Part shown: positions 32,053 to 40,092 of the stretch, piece by piece | Numbering within the stretch: position 1 is the stretch's first letter | Layout of the letters: every line of letters starts with the position of its first letter | Source of the DNA: Arthrobacter agilis | Lineage (GTDB): Bacteria; Actinomycetota; Actinomycetes; Actinomycetales; Micrococcaceae | DNA: 64,000 nt | Direction: 5' to 3' | Assembly: GCF_002157505.1 (NCBI RefSeq) | Contig: NZ_NFSC01000025.1 | Span: forward strand, 1 to 64,000 | Notes under the pieces: model-generated | What the model was told of the DNA's origin: nothing | The model's input: the letters and a program-made list of their open reading frames with translations, nothing else | Database searches by the model: none | Translations under genes and position numbers: made by a program

Positions 32053-32058
32053 ATCTTG
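32053..32058 (-). promoter_or_regulatory. -10 box for a leaderless VOC gene transcript
   Basis: On the minus strand CAAGAT is followed by AACCGC and ATG. Confidence 0.55.
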
Positions 32059-32083
32059 GCACTAAGTGATGCACGTCTCGACT

Positions 32084-32089
32084 TAGGAT
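32084..32089 (+). promoter_or_regulatory. -10 box likely driving the metYX riboswitch transcript
   Basis: TAGGAT precedes the SAM-IV aptamer by about 110 nt, giving a leader of about 300 nt before metY. Confidence 0.4.
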
Positions 32090-32200
32090 CGCCTTACTCC
32101 TGCTGGCCCTGCAATAGCGTTTCCGTCGCTGGCCCGCACGCTGCTTCACGAAGGGTCATACGGCTTGCCGGATCCGCTCCGATGCGTTTTCATGAGTGCA

Positions 32201-32317
32201 GGTCATGAGTGCCAGCACGAAGCCCCGGCTTGCTGGCCGGCAACCCTCCAACCGCGGTGGGGTGCCCCGGGTGAAGACCAGGTTCGGCGCTATTTCGGCG
32301 CCGTGCAAGCGCGGGCT
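32201..32317 (+). ncRNA. SAM-IV riboswitch
   Basis: The core carries GGTCATGAGTGCCAGC, GCCCCGGCTTGCTGGCC, GGCAACCCTCCAACCGCGG and TGGGGTGCCCCGGGTGA in the fixed order of the SAM-IV class. The closing pair GGTC/GACC brackets the aptamer at 32201 and 32276. A peripheral hairpin (GGCGC...GCGCC) and the 3' CAAGCGCGGG strand that forms the outer pseudoknot follow. SAM-IV occurs in actinobacteria upstream of methionine and cysteine genes, with metY the classic target, as here. A hairpin GGCTCC-TGCG-GGAGCC at 32314-32329 may belong to the expression platform. SAM binding should lower metY-metX expression. Confidence 0.95.
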
Positions 32318-32398
32318 CCTGCGGGAGCCGGTCTCCTGGAGCGGCATCCACCGACCGGAGCACCGGACCAGGCGGAGCCCCTTCCAACAGGGAGCACC

Positions 32399-33718
32399 AT
32401 GTCCAACGATTGGTCTTTCGAGACTCGCCAGATCCATGCCGGCCAGGTGCCGGACGCAGCCACGGGAGCGCGTGCGCTGCCCATCTACCAGACGTCGTCG
32501 TTCGTCTTCCCGAGCGCCGAGAGTGCCGCCAACCGGTTCGCGCTGACGGAACTCGCGCCCATCTACACACGCATCGGGAATCCCACGCAGGAAGCGGTGG
32601 AGACGAGGATCGCGAGCCTCGAGGGCGGAGCCGGTGCCCTGCTGCTCGCCTCGGGCCAGGCCGCCGAGACCTTCGCGGTGCTGAACATCGCGGAGGCGGG
32701 GGATCACATCGTGGCCAGCCCCAGCCTCTACGGCGGCACGTACAACCTCTTCAAGCACACGCTGAAGAAGTTCGGCATCGAGACCACCTTCGTGGAGGAC
32801 CCGGACGATCTCGAGCAGTGGCGGAACGCCGTCCGGCCGAACACCAAGCTCTTCTTCGGCGAGGTCGTGTCCAACCCCCGGCAGGACGTCCTCGACATCG
32901 AGGGCATCAGCGCCGTCGCCCACGAGAACGGGCTTCCCCTGATCGTGGACAACACCCTGTCCACGCCGTACCTGATCCGGCCCATCGAATGGGGTGCGGA
33001 CATCGTGGTGCACTCCGCGACGAAGTACCTCGGAGGCCATGGCAACGCCATCGCCGGGGTCATCGTCGATTCGGGGAACTTCGACTTCGCCCGGCATCCC
33101 GAGCGGTTCCCCGGCTTCAACACGCCGGACGAGAGCTACCACGGACTCGTCTATGCGCGGGACCTCGGCGTCGGCAGCGCACTCGGCGCGAACCTCGCGT
33201 ACATCCTCAAGGCCCGCGTCCAGCTCCTCCGGGACCTCGGCTCATCCGTCTCGCCGTTCAACGCCTTCCTTATCGCGCAGGGACTGGAGACCCTCAGCCT
33301 GCGCGTGGAGCGCCACGTACAGAACGCCCAGGCGGTCGCCGAGTGGCTCGAGGGGCACGACGACGTCGAGCGCGTCTCCTACGCCGGCCTCGCCTCGAGC
33401 CCCTGGTACGAGCGCGGCAGGAAGTACGGGCGGAACAACGGTACGGGCGCGATCGTCAGCTTCGACATCGTCGGGGGACTGGAGGCCGGCAAGCGCTTCG
33501 TCGACGGACTGGAACTCCACTCGCACGTGGCGAACGTCGGCGACGTCCGCTCGCTCGTCATCCATCCGGCGTCCACGACGCACAGCCAGCTCGGGGCGGA
33601 AGCGCAGCTCACCGCGGGCGTGCGTCCGGGACTCGTCCGCCTGTCCGTGGGCCTCGAGAACATCACCGACATCCTCGCCGACCTCGACGCGGGGTTCCGC
33701 GCCGCCAAAGGAGTCTAG
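32399..33718 (+). CDS. metY: O-acetylhomoserine sulfhydrylase
   Basis: A PLP-dependent enzyme making homocysteine (or methionine) from O-acetylhomoserine and sulfide (or methanethiol). It is a Cys/Met-metabolism fold type I protein of 439 residues. YQTSSFVFPSAESAANRFAL, YTRIGNPTQEAVETRIASLE and VDNTLSTPYLIRP are typical, and SATKYLGGHGNAIAG holds the PLP lysine near residue 209. FLIAQGLETLSLRVERH and SLVIHPASTTHSQL mark the C-terminal half. The ATG follows AGGGAG at good spacing. The gene is downstream of a SAM-IV riboswitch and 6 nt from metX, which supplies its substrate. Confidence 0.96.
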   Translation: MSNDWSFETRQIHAGQVPDAATGARALPIYQTSSFVFPSAESAANRFALTELAPIYTRIGNPTQEAVETRIASLEGGAGALLLASGQAAETFAVLNIAEAGDHIVASPSLYGGTYNLFKHTLKKFGIETTFVEDPDDLEQWRNAVRPNTKLFFGEVVSNPRQDVLDIEGISAVAHENGLPLIVDNTLSTPYLIRPIEWGADIVVHSATKYLGGHGNAIAGVIVDSGNFDFARHPERFPGFNTPDESYHGLVYARDLGVGSALGANLAYILKARVQLLRDLGSSVSPFNAFLIAQGLETLSLRVERHVQNAQAVAEWLEGHDDVERVSYAGLASSPWYERGRKYGRNNGTGAIVSFDIVGGLEAGKRFVDGLELHSHVANVGDVRSLVIHPASTTHSQLGAEAQLTAGVRPGLVRLSVGLENITDILADLDAGFRAAKGV

Positions 33719-33724
33719 CCCTTC

Positions 33725-34867
33725 GTGACCACCTACCCTCCTGCTCCGCTGCATCCCGGGATCGACGACGCGCGCCCTTCGGGGGACGGGCTCCTGCGCA
33801 TCGCCCCGATCGGACCGCTGGCACTCGAGACCGGAGGTGAGCTGCCGGACGTGCAGCTCGCCTTCGAGACCTGGGGCCGGCTGAACCGGGATGCCTCGAA
33901 CGCGGTGCTCGTGCAGCATGCCCTGACCGGCAGCTCGCACGTGGCACGCGGCGCATCGGAGGAGGAGGGCTGGTGGGATTCGCTCGTCGGCCCCGGCCGC
34001 CCGGTGGACACCGACCGGTACTTCGTGGTGTCCATCAACATGCTGGGAGGGTGCTACGGCTCGACGGGGCCGGCCAGCCTCGCTCCCGACGGCACTCCCT
34101 GGGGATCACGCTTCCCCTTCATCACCATCCGCGACTCCGTCCGGGCAGAGGCCCTGCTCGCCGACAGGCTCGGTATCGCGCAGTGGCACTCGGTCCTCGG
34201 GGGATCGATGGGAGGGGCACGAGCGCTCGAGTGGGCCCTGATGTACCCGCAGCGGGTGGAACGGTGCGCCGTCATCGCCTGCACTGCCGCCAGTTCGGCC
34301 GAACAGATAGCGTTCGCCCAGGCGCAGCTGCAGGCAATCCGGCTCGACCCGGCCTATCGCCGCGGCGACTACTACGACGGCCAGCATCCGGATGCGGGCC
34401 TCGGTATCGCCCGGCGCATCGCCCACATCACCTACCGCTCCGAGCAGGAACTGGAAGCACGCTTCGGTCGTGCGGAGCAGGACGCCGAACAGCCCTTCGG
34501 CGCCGTCCTGCCGGCCGAGCGGGGCCGCTACCAGGTGGAGAGCTACCTCGACCACCAGGCGGACAAGCTCGTGGGTCGCTTCGACGCGAACAGCTACGTC
34601 GTCCTGACCGAGGCGCTGATGAGCCACGATGCCGCGCGGGACCGCGGCAGCCTCGACGCGGCGCTGGGGGAGGCCACGGCGGACTTCTTCATCGCCGCGG
34701 TGGACTCGGACCGGCTCTACTTCCCGGAGCAGTCGGAGCGGCTGGCCCGCGGACTGCCCGGAGAGGTGCCCGTCCACATGATCTCCTCCCCGGTGGGCCA
34801 CGACGCCTTCCTGACCCAGATCCATCAGCTCGACGCGCAACTCCGCTCGGCCTTCTACGCGGGGTAG
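33725..34867 (+). CDS. metX: Homoserine O-acetyltransferase
   Basis: Transfers acetyl from acetyl-CoA to L-homoserine, giving the substrate of MetY. It is an alpha/beta-hydrolase of 380 residues. The oxyanion and substrate loop is VLVQHALTGSSHVA (about residues 59-72), the nucleophile elbow GGSMGGARALEW has Ser161, and the acid and base are in AVDSDRLYFPEQ and SPVGHDAFL. MINMLGGCYGSTGPAS-type sequence (INMLGGCYGSTGP) is characteristic of the MetX family. The GTG start lies 6 nt after metY, so both are co-transcribed and under the SAM-IV riboswitch. Confidence 0.95.
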   Translation: MTTYPPAPLHPGIDDARPSGDGLLRIAPIGPLALETGGELPDVQLAFETWGRLNRDASNAVLVQHALTGSSHVARGASEEEGWWDSLVGPGRPVDTDRYFVVSINMLGGCYGSTGPASLAPDGTPWGSRFPFITIRDSVRAEALLADRLGIAQWHSVLGGSMGGARALEWALMYPQRVERCAVIACTAASSAEQIAFAQAQLQAIRLDPAYRRGDYYDGQHPDAGLGIARRIAHITYRSEQELEARFGRAEQDAEQPFGAVLPAERGRYQVESYLDHQADKLVGRFDANSYVVLTEALMSHDAARDRGSLDAALGEATADFFIAAVDSDRLYFPEQSERLARGLPGEVPVHMISSPVGHDAFLTQIHQLDAQLRSAFYAG

Positions 34868-34900
34868 CAGTTATCGGTTGGGTTTCCCCGGACGGGCACC

Positions 34901-34926
34901 TAGTCTTGGAGCTAAGCCTGCTTAGC
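34901..34926 (+). promoter_or_regulatory. -10 box TAGTCT with adjacent palindrome
   Basis: TAGTCT (34901-34906) is followed by GCTAAGC-CT-GCTTAGC (34911-34926), a perfect 7-bp dyad at the expected transcription start of the small hypothetical gene. A repressor operator here is plausible. Confidence 0.45.
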
Positions 34927-34993
34927 AATCGGCGGCAGGCAGGTCTGAGGTAGACGCCCGGACTCGTCGACGGAAGATGAAGGGGAGCTGTTC

Positions 34994-35236
34994 ATGGAAC
35001 TGAGCACCATTGGCTGGAACCAGGAAGCACGCGACAAGATCCTGCTGGACTCGGACCGGGCACTGCAGGGCGCGGTCCGCGAGGCCGTCGAGACGATGGG
35101 CGGCAAGTCCCGCGAGGAGGTCTACGAGTTCCTCTTCCAGAAGCTGCAGCCGCAGTTCGTCGACTTCAAGCCCGGGCCGGACCTGAGCGCGTGCGCGGAC
35201 GCGGTCGCCAAGGGCGAGGTCTCGCTGGAAAGCTGA
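34994..35236 (+). CDS. Small conserved-type hypothetical protein
   Basis: I do not recognise a named family. The 80-residue protein is acidic, soluble and mostly helical: ARDKILLDSDRALQGAVREA, then KSREEVYEFLFQKLQ and a short tail CADAVAKGEVSLES. It has no membrane segment, Cys pair or obvious DNA-binding motif. A GGGGAG site precedes the ATG, about 90 nt behind a promoter with a palindrome at the start point, and a strong hairpin terminator follows. Together these signals make it a real single-gene unit that is probably regulated. Confidence 0.75.
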   Translation: MELSTIGWNQEARDKILLDSDRALQGAVREAVETMGGKSREEVYEFLFQKLQPQFVDFKPGPDLSACADAVAKGEVSLES

Positions 35237-35266
35237 ATCCGCCGTCGATCCCCGACGCGTCGAGAC

Positions 35267-35311
35267 GACAGAAATGACCGGCCGGCTGCCCGCTGGCCGG
35301 TCGTTTCTGTC
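35267..35311. terminator. Hairpin terminator after the 80-residue protein gene
   Basis: Arms of 17 bp (GACAGAAATGACCGGCC and its near-complement, one mismatch) surround an 11-nt loop. T-rich sequence sits in the distal arm. It lies between convergent genes. Confidence 0.85.
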
Positions 35312-35424
35312 CTCTCGGCGAGAACGACGGCGCGGTTCCCCGCCGCATCAGGTCGCGCAGCCGTGCCGGTGGACGATGGCGCTCACTGTGTCGGGCGCGC
35401 TGCCGGGAACGGGCGACGACGTCG

Positions 35425-36306
35425 CTAGTCGGCTGCACCGGGCGGCATGCCCGGCCCGAAGATGGGAGCGGCATCCGGACGCTTGGCGAACACGCCGTCG
35501 CCCGACGACTGGTGCCGGAGTCGCCGCAGGACCCACGGCACGAAGTATTCGCGAGCCCAGACGAAGTCCTCGGCGCGTGCCTCGCGCCACGTCCGCACCG
35601 GGAGCTCCTTGGGCTGCAGCGGCTCGAGGGTGTGCCGGACGGCGAGGGTGTCCAGGACCATCGCGGCGATGGTGTGGTGGCCGAGCGGTGAGAAGTGCAG
35701 CCGGTCGGAGGACCACATCTGCGGATTGACCAGCTGCCGCAGGGCCCACATGTCGGCGATCACCGCCTCGTGCCGCGCGGCGACGGTGCGAAGGTTCTCG
35801 TTGTAGATCGCGGTCTTCGAGCGGATGCTGCCGAGGACCGTCTCGCGGACGTCCGGCCCCGTGAACAGGACGACCGTGGCGCCCGAGGCGGCGAGCGTCG
35901 CCACGACGGCGTCGAGCTTGGTGGCGAGCACGTCGGGATCGCCACCGGGACGCAGCAGGTCGTTGCCGCCGGCGGAGATGGTGACCAGGTCCGGATGCAG
36001 CGCCAGCGCCGGTTCCACCTGCTGGTCGATGATCTGCTGCAGGAGCCGGCCGCGGACGGCCAGGTTGGCGTAGGCGAAACCTGCCTGCCCCCTTGCCAGT
36101 TCCTCGGCGACCCGGTCCGCCCAGCCACGATTGCCCCCGATGCTCTCCGGGTTGGGGTCCCCGATGCCTTCCGTGAAGGAGTCCCCGAGGGCGACGTACC
36201 GGTGCCACGGGTGCGGTTCGGAGTTCAGGCTCGGATCGATCATCGGGCCGTTCAGGAGGGGATCGGTTCCGCCCGGCAGGGACGTTCCGGCGTTTGCAGA
36301 GCTCAC
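35425..36306 (-). CDS. SGNH/GDSL-family hydrolase
   Basis: An esterase or lipase-like serine hydrolase of 293 residues. All SGNH blocks are visible: YVALGDSFTEGIGD (nucleophile Ser, about residues 37-50), ANLAVRGRLL (Gly of block II), ISAGGNDLLRPG (Asn, block III) and DRLHFSPLGHHTIA (Asp and His, block V). No signal peptide precedes the domain, so it is probably cytoplasmic, and substrates could be acyl or acetyl esters of sugars or lipids. A C-terminal extension (WVLRRLRHQSSGDGVFAKRP) follows the domain. The GTG start is set six bases behind a GAGAAT -10 box. Confidence 0.88.
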   Translation of the reverse strand: MSSANAGTSLPGGTDPLLNGPMIDPSLNSEPHPWHRYVALGDSFTEGIGDPNPESIGGNRGWADRVAEELARGQAGFAYANLAVRGRLLQQIIDQQVEPALALHPDLVTISAGGNDLLRPGGDPDVLATKLDAVVATLAASGATVVLFTGPDVRETVLGSIRSKTAIYNENLRTVAARHEAVIADMWALRQLVNPQMWSSDRLHFSPLGHHTIAAMVLDTLAVRHTLEPLQPKELPVRTWREARAEDFVWAREYFVPWVLRRLRHQSSGDGVFAKRPDAAPIFGPGMPPGAAD

Positions 36307-36312
36307 CGGGTC

Positions 36313-36318
36313 ATTCTC
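36313..36318 (-). promoter_or_regulatory. -10 box for a leaderless SGNH hydrolase transcript
   Basis: On the minus strand GAGAAT is followed by GACCCG and GTG. Confidence 0.5.
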
Positions 36319-36379
36319 CCAACGAGAGCGTCTCCTGCGCCAACGCCCGCCCCTCGACGTCGGTGCTGGCGGCCCGTGT

Positions 36380-36385
36380 CAAGAT
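36380..36385 (+). promoter_or_regulatory. -10 box for the alpha/beta-hydrolase gene
   Basis: CAAGAT is followed by seven bases and ATG. The AGGAG within those seven bases is too close to the ATG to act as a normal ribosome binding site. Confidence 0.5.
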
Positions 36386-36392
36386 AGGAGCC

Positions 36393-37073
36393 ATGACTGA
36401 ACCCGCCCACGGCACATCTGCGTCCTCCGCCAGTTCCTGGGACCCGGTGGTCCTCTGGTCGAAGCCCGAGTCCGAGCGGGAGGGCACGCCCCTGCTCGTC
36501 CTGTTCCACGGGTACATGGCCAACGAGGAGGACCTCATGGGCCTCACCGACCACCTGCCCGCCGAGTTCACCGTCGCGTCCCTCCGAGCGCCCCAGGCCG
36601 CGGGACCGGGCTTCTCGTGGTTCCCGCTGTCGCGGGAGTCGGACTACTCGGTGGAGCGCGTCGTGGAGAGCGTGACCGCTGTGTCCCAGTGGCTCGACGA
36701 GGTCCGCGGCCGCCACTCCAGCGTCAGCATCCTCGGTTTCTCGCAGGGCATGGCGGTGGCGACGTCGCTCCTGCGCCACCGGCCCACCGACTTCGCCTGC
36801 GTCGTCGGTCTCTCCGGGTTCGCCGTGCCGTCGGAGGGCCACGAGTTCTTCCGGGACGACGAGGCCGCGGCGGCGCCCGTGGGGTTCTTCTGGGGGCGGG
36901 ACCAGGAGGACCAGGTCATTCTGCCCGAGATGATCGAGTTCACCCACGCCTGGCTGACGAAGCACACGAAGCTGACGAAGATCATCTACTCGAACATGTT
37001 CCACAGCATCAACCTGCGCGAACTCGCCCATGTCCGGGAGTTCCTCACCATGACGGTCCTCGGCCGCCGCTGA
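36393..37073 (+). CDS. Alpha/beta-hydrolase of the carboxylesterase/phospholipase type
   Basis: A protein of 226 residues of the Abhydrolase_2 (acyl-protein-thioesterase-like) group. LLVLFHGYMANEEDLMGL (about residues 35-52) gives the oxyanion region and SILGFSQGMAVATSLL gives the nucleophile Ser117. The Asp is expected in FFWGRDQEDQVI and the His in SNMFHSINLRELAHV. No signal peptide is present. The substrate is unknown. The gene is divergent from the SGNH hydrolase gene with only about 85 nt between the starts, so promoters nearly overlap. Confidence 0.87.
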   Translation: MTEPAHGTSASSASSWDPVVLWSKPESEREGTPLLVLFHGYMANEEDLMGLTDHLPAEFTVASLRAPQAAGPGFSWFPLSRESDYSVERVVESVTAVSQWLDEVRGRHSSVSILGFSQGMAVATSLLRHRPTDFACVVGLSGFAVPSEGHEFFRDDEAAAAPVGFFWGRDQEDQVILPEMIEFTHAWLTKHTKLTKIIYSNMFHSINLRELAHVREFLTMTVLGRR

Positions 37074-37132
37074 CCCCGGGGCGGCTGCGTCGGGCTGGTG
37101 CCGGGTGAGCGCCGGGCTGGTACCGCAGGCCG

Positions 37133-37148
37133 GCACCCGCGTGGGTGC
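37133..37148. terminator. Short hairpin between convergent genes
   Basis: GCACCC-GCGT-GGGTGC forms a compact stem between the hydrolase and S4-domain genes. There is no T-run, so termination here is only likely. Confidence 0.35.
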
Positions 37149-37184
37149 GGTGGCCGGTGCGGGTTGGTACGGCGGAGCCGGGTG

Positions 37185-37412
37185 CTAGGTGCGCGTGATG
37201 CGCACGGACTCCCCGTTGACGCTGACCGTGTCGCCGGCATGCAGCTGCCGTCCCCGGCGCTCCTCGATCTCGCCGTTGACCTGGACCAGTCCGTTGTCGA
37301 TCAGGGCCTTCGCCTCGACACCGTCCTCTGCGAGCGAGGCCAGCTTCAGGAGCTGCCCGAGCCGGATCATGTCGTCCCGGATGGGGAGTTCGGTGGGTGC
37401 GTCGTCGGTCAT
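37185..37412 (-). CDS. S4-domain RNA-binding protein (YbcJ/YaaA type)
   Basis: A 75-residue protein that is almost entirely an S4 fold: MIRLGQLLKLASLAEDGVEA (about residues 15-34), AKALIDNGLVQVNGEIEERR, and RQLHAGDTVSVNGESVRI. The pattern corresponds to YbcJ/YaaA-like single-domain RNA-binding proteins, several of which act in ribosome biology. The start is the ATG seven bases behind a CAGAAT -10 box, which excludes a longer frame reading from upstream. It is a single-gene unit, divergent from the YdcZ-type transporter gene. Confidence 0.88.
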   Translation of the reverse strand: MTDDAPTELPIRDDMIRLGQLLKLASLAEDGVEAKALIDNGLVQVNGEIEERRGRQLHAGDTVSVNGESVRITRT

Positions 37413-37419
37413 GCAGTCC

Positions 37420-37425
37420 ATTCTG
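37420..37425 (-). promoter_or_regulatory. -10 box for a leaderless S4-domain gene transcript
   Basis: On the minus strand CAGAAT is followed by seven bases and ATG. Confidence 0.5.
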
Positions 37426-37465
37426 CCCGACGCCCGTGCCCGACACCCATGCCGGCACCGGCTAC

Positions 37466-37471
37466 TAGGCT
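37466..37471 (+). promoter_or_regulatory. -10 box for a leaderless YdcZ-type gene transcript
   Basis: TAGGCT is followed by GTACGG and GTG. The two divergent starts are 66 nt apart. Confidence 0.6.
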
Positions 37472-37477
37472 GTACGG

Positions 37478-38440
37478 GTGTCTTCTGCACCCACGCTTCC
37501 GCCGGCCGTCGGCTTTCCGCTCGCACTCGCCGCGGGCCTTGCCATGCCCGTCCAGGGCAGGATCAACGGGGCGTTGGGCGCCGTGCTCGACGACGGCATC
37601 GCCGCAGCGCTGGTCAGCTTCGGCACCGGCCTCATCGTGATGGTCGCCCTCACGCTCGTGCTGCCGGGCGCACGTGCCGGCGCACGCCAGATCATCCCGT
37701 CGGTCCGTGAGCGCCGCTTCCCTCCCTACTACGTGGCCGCCGGCGCGATCGGAGCGTTCTTCGTCTTCTCCCAGTCGCTGACCATCGGCATCCTCGGCGT
37801 CGCCCTGTTCACGGTGGCGACGGTCATGGGCCAATCGCTCAGCAGCCTCCTCGTCGACCGCGCGGGCATCGGACCCGGGGGAAAGCGCGCGGCAACACCC
37901 ATGCGGGTGATCGGCGTCGTGCTGACCGTCCTGTCCGTCGTCTGGGCCGTGTCGCCCCGCTTCGGATCCACGGGGGAGGTGTCCACCTGGCTGGTCCCCG
38001 TCCTGCTGCCCGTGGCGGCGGGGGTACTCATGAGCTTCCAGCAGGCGATGAACGGCACGGCCGCAGTGCACTACGGGACGCCCCTCGCCGCCACGCTCAT
38101 GAACTTCATTGCCGGAACGGCCGTGCTGGTCACGGCCTGGCTCATCAAGCTGGCTCTCGCCGGTCCGGGGAACCCCCTGCCGTCGGAGTGGTGGTACTAC
38201 CTCGGCGGGCCCATGGGCTGCATCTTCATCGGGCTCGGTGCGCTGCTCGTGCGCAGCCTCGGCGTCCTGCTCACGGGCCTGTGCATGATCGGCGGACAGC
38301 TCGTCGGCTCGCTCCTGCTGGACCTGGTGTTTCCCGCCCCGGGCACCATCGTGGTCTTCGCCACCGTCGCCGGGACCCTGCTGACCCTCGGTGCCATCAT
38401 TCTCACGACCCTTCCCTGGCCCCGGCGCGCCCGGCGCTAG
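37478..38440 (+). CDS. DMT-family transporter, YdcZ (DUF606) type
   Basis: An inner-membrane protein of 320 residues with about ten hydrophobic segments in two related halves. The halves start at PLALAAGLAMPVQGRINGAL (about residues 14-33) and VPVLLPVAAGVLMSFQQAMN (about 174-193). Each continues with an 'A-L-V-S-F-G-T-G' or 'A-T-L-M-N-F-I-A-G-T' helix. This paired layout is characteristic of the fused YdcZ family, whose substrates are unknown but presumed small metabolites. The GTG start is fixed by the leaderless-type -10 box. It is not obviously operonic with glyS, which begins 260 nt later. Confidence 0.85.
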   Translation: MSSAPTLPPAVGFPLALAAGLAMPVQGRINGALGAVLDDGIAAALVSFGTGLIVMVALTLVLPGARAGARQIIPSVRERRFPPYYVAAGAIGAFFVFSQSLTIGILGVALFTVATVMGQSLSSLLVDRAGIGPGGKRAATPMRVIGVVLTVLSVVWAVSPRFGSTGEVSTWLVPVLLPVAAGVLMSFQQAMNGTAAVHYGTPLAATLMNFIAGTAVLVTAWLIKLALAGPGNPLPSEWWYYLGGPMGCIFIGLGALLVRSLGVLLTGLCMIGGQLVGSLLLDLVFPAPGTIVVFATVAGTLLTLGAIILTTLPWPRRARR

Positions 38441-38455
38441 CAGTAGGGTCCACCT

Positions 38456-38570
38456 CGACGTCGCCCGCAATCGCCCGCCATCCCCCGCCGTCGCCCGCCG
38501 CCCGCCGTTGACCCCCGCCGACCGCCCGTCCCGCCAACCGCTGCCGAGCACCTGCCGGGTCCCTGCCCGG
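38456..38570 (+). repeat. Low-complexity CGCCCGCC-rich spacer before glyS
   Basis: Short imperfect repeats of TCGCCCGCC fill the first half of the spacer between the YdcZ-type gene and glyS. No gene or clear hairpin terminator was seen in it. Confidence 0.5.
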
Positions 38571-38593
38571 GCTGCCGCGGAAGGCGGACCCGG

Positions 38594-38599
38594 TAGGCT
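38594..38599 (+). promoter_or_regulatory. -10 box upstream of glyS
   Basis: TAGGCT lies about 105 nt before the glyS start, giving a leader of roughly 100 nt. No T-box motif was recognised in the leader. Confidence 0.45.
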
Positions 38600-38703
38600 T
38601 GCGGGGTAGCTTTCCGCCCCTGCGACAGGGATGGCGAAGCGCCGACGCGACCCCCACCTGCGACCGCACCCAGCGGCCTGCACAGAACTGGAGAAGAAAC
38701 ACA

Positions 38704-40092
38704 ATGGCAGCAGCCAAGTCAGCACTCGACCCCATCATCTCCCTCGCCAAGCGGCGCGGCTTCGTGTTCCAGTCGGGGGAGATCTACGGCGGTTCCCGCT
38801 CTGCCTGGGATTACGGGCCCCTCGGTGCCGAGTTCAAGGAGAACATCAAGCGCCAGTGGTGGCAGACCATGGTCCGTGGCCGCGAGGACGTCGTCGGGCT
38901 CGACTCCGCCGTGATCCTGCCCCGCCAGGTCTGGGAAGCCTCCGGGCACGTCGAGGTCTTCAGCGACCCGCTCGTCGAGTGCCTCTCCTGCCACAAGCGG
39001 TACCGCGCGGACCACCTCGAGGAGGAGTACGAGGAGAAGAAGGGCCGCGCTCCGGAGAACGGGCTGAAGGACGTCACCTGCGCCAACTGCGGCACCAAGG
39101 GCCAGTGGACCGAGCCGCAGGAATTCTCCGGCCTGCTCAAGACCTTCCTCGGCCCCGTCGCCTCGGAGGAAGGCATGCACTACCTGCGTCCCGAGACCGC
39201 GCAGGGCATCTTCGTGAACTTCAACAACGTGCTGACCACCGCGCGCAAGAAGCCGCCGTTCGGCATCGGCCAGATCGGCAAGAGCTTCCGCAACGAGATC
39301 ACGCCGGGTAACTTCATCTTCCGCACCCGCGAGTTCGAGCAGATGGAGATGGAGTTCTTCGTCGAGCCCGGGACGGACGAGGAATGGCATAAGTACTGGA
39401 TCGGCGAGCGATTCTCCTGGTACACCGACCTCGGCATCAACCCCGACAACCTGCGCCTCTTCGAGCACCCGCTCGAGAAGCTGAGCCACTATTCCAAGGG
39501 CACCACCGACATCGAATACCGGTTCGGTTTCCAGGGCTCCGAGTGGGGTGAGCTCGAGGGCATCGCGAACCGTACGGACTTCGACCTCTCCACGCACTCG
39601 AAGCACTCGGGCACCGATCTCGGGTACTTCAACCAGGCCACCAACGAGCGGTACACGCCGTACGTGATCGAGCCGGCCGCCGGCCTGACCCGCTCCTTCA
39701 TGGCGTTCCTCGTGGACTCGTACACCGAGGACGAGGCTCCGAATGCCAAGGGCGGCGTGGACAAGCGCACCGTCCTGAAGCTGGACCCGCGCCTGGCCCC
39801 CGTCAAGGCAGCTGTGCTGCCGCTCAGCCGCAACGAGGACCTCTCCCCGAAGGCGAAGGACCTCGCGGCCCAGTTGCGCAAGGCCTGGAACATCGACTTC
39901 GACGACGCCGGGGCGATCGGCCGCCGCTACCGGCGCCAGGACGAGATCGGCACGCCGTTCTGCATCACCGTGGACTTCGACACCCTCGAGGACCAGGCCG
40001 TGACCATCCGCGAACGCGACACCATGACCCAGGAGCGCGTGTCGCTCGACCAGGTGCAGGGATACCTCGCCGCGCGCCTGATCGGAGCCTGA
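38704..40092 (+). CDS. glyS: Glycyl-tRNA synthetase, dimeric type
   Basis: Charges tRNA(Gly) with glycine. It is a class II synthetase of 462 residues, the eukaryote/archaeal-like dimeric form found in actinobacteria. Motif 1 lies around [18 protein letters not shown] (about residues 36-53), motif 2 is [20 protein letters not shown], and motif 3 is [19 protein letters not shown] zinc-binding insert shows CLSCHKRY and CANCGTKG. The C-terminal anticodon-binding domain starts near residue 360 ([12 protein letters not shown]). The ATG is preferred to an earlier in-frame start that lies at the promoter. The stop overlaps the next gene (TGATG). Confidence 0.97.
   Translation: MAAAKSALDPIISLAKRRGFVFQSGEIYGGSRSAWDYGPLGAEFKENIKRQWWQTMVRGREDVVGLDSAVILPRQVWEASGHVEVFSDPLVECLSCHKRYRADHLEEEYEEKKGRAPENGLKDVTCANCGTKGQWTEPQEFSGLLKTFLGPVASEEGMHYLRPETAQGIFVNFNNVLTTARKKPPFGIGQIGKSFRNEITPGNFIFRTREFEQMEMEFFVEPGTDEEWHKYWIGERFSWYTDLGINPDNLRLFEHPLEKLSHYSKGTTDIEYRFGFQGSEWGELEGIANRTDFDLSTHSKHSGTDLGYFNQATNERYTPYVIEPAAGLTRSFMAFLVDSYTEDEAPNAKGGVDKRTVLKLDPRLAPVKAAVLPLSRNEDLSPKAKDLAAQLRKAWNIDFDDAGAIGRRYRRQDEIGTPFCITVDFDTLEDQAVTIRERDTMTQERVSLDQVQGYLAARLIGA

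Noticed and set aside
32062..32086. CTAAGT/ACTTAG dyad upstream of metY as an operator
   Set aside because: The arms are only 6 bp with a 13-bp spacer, and the metY-metX genes already have a riboswitch; evidence is too weak to list as a site.
38600..38703. T-box leader upstream of glyS
   Set aside because: The conserved T-box bulge sequence and a specifier stem were not found in the short leader.
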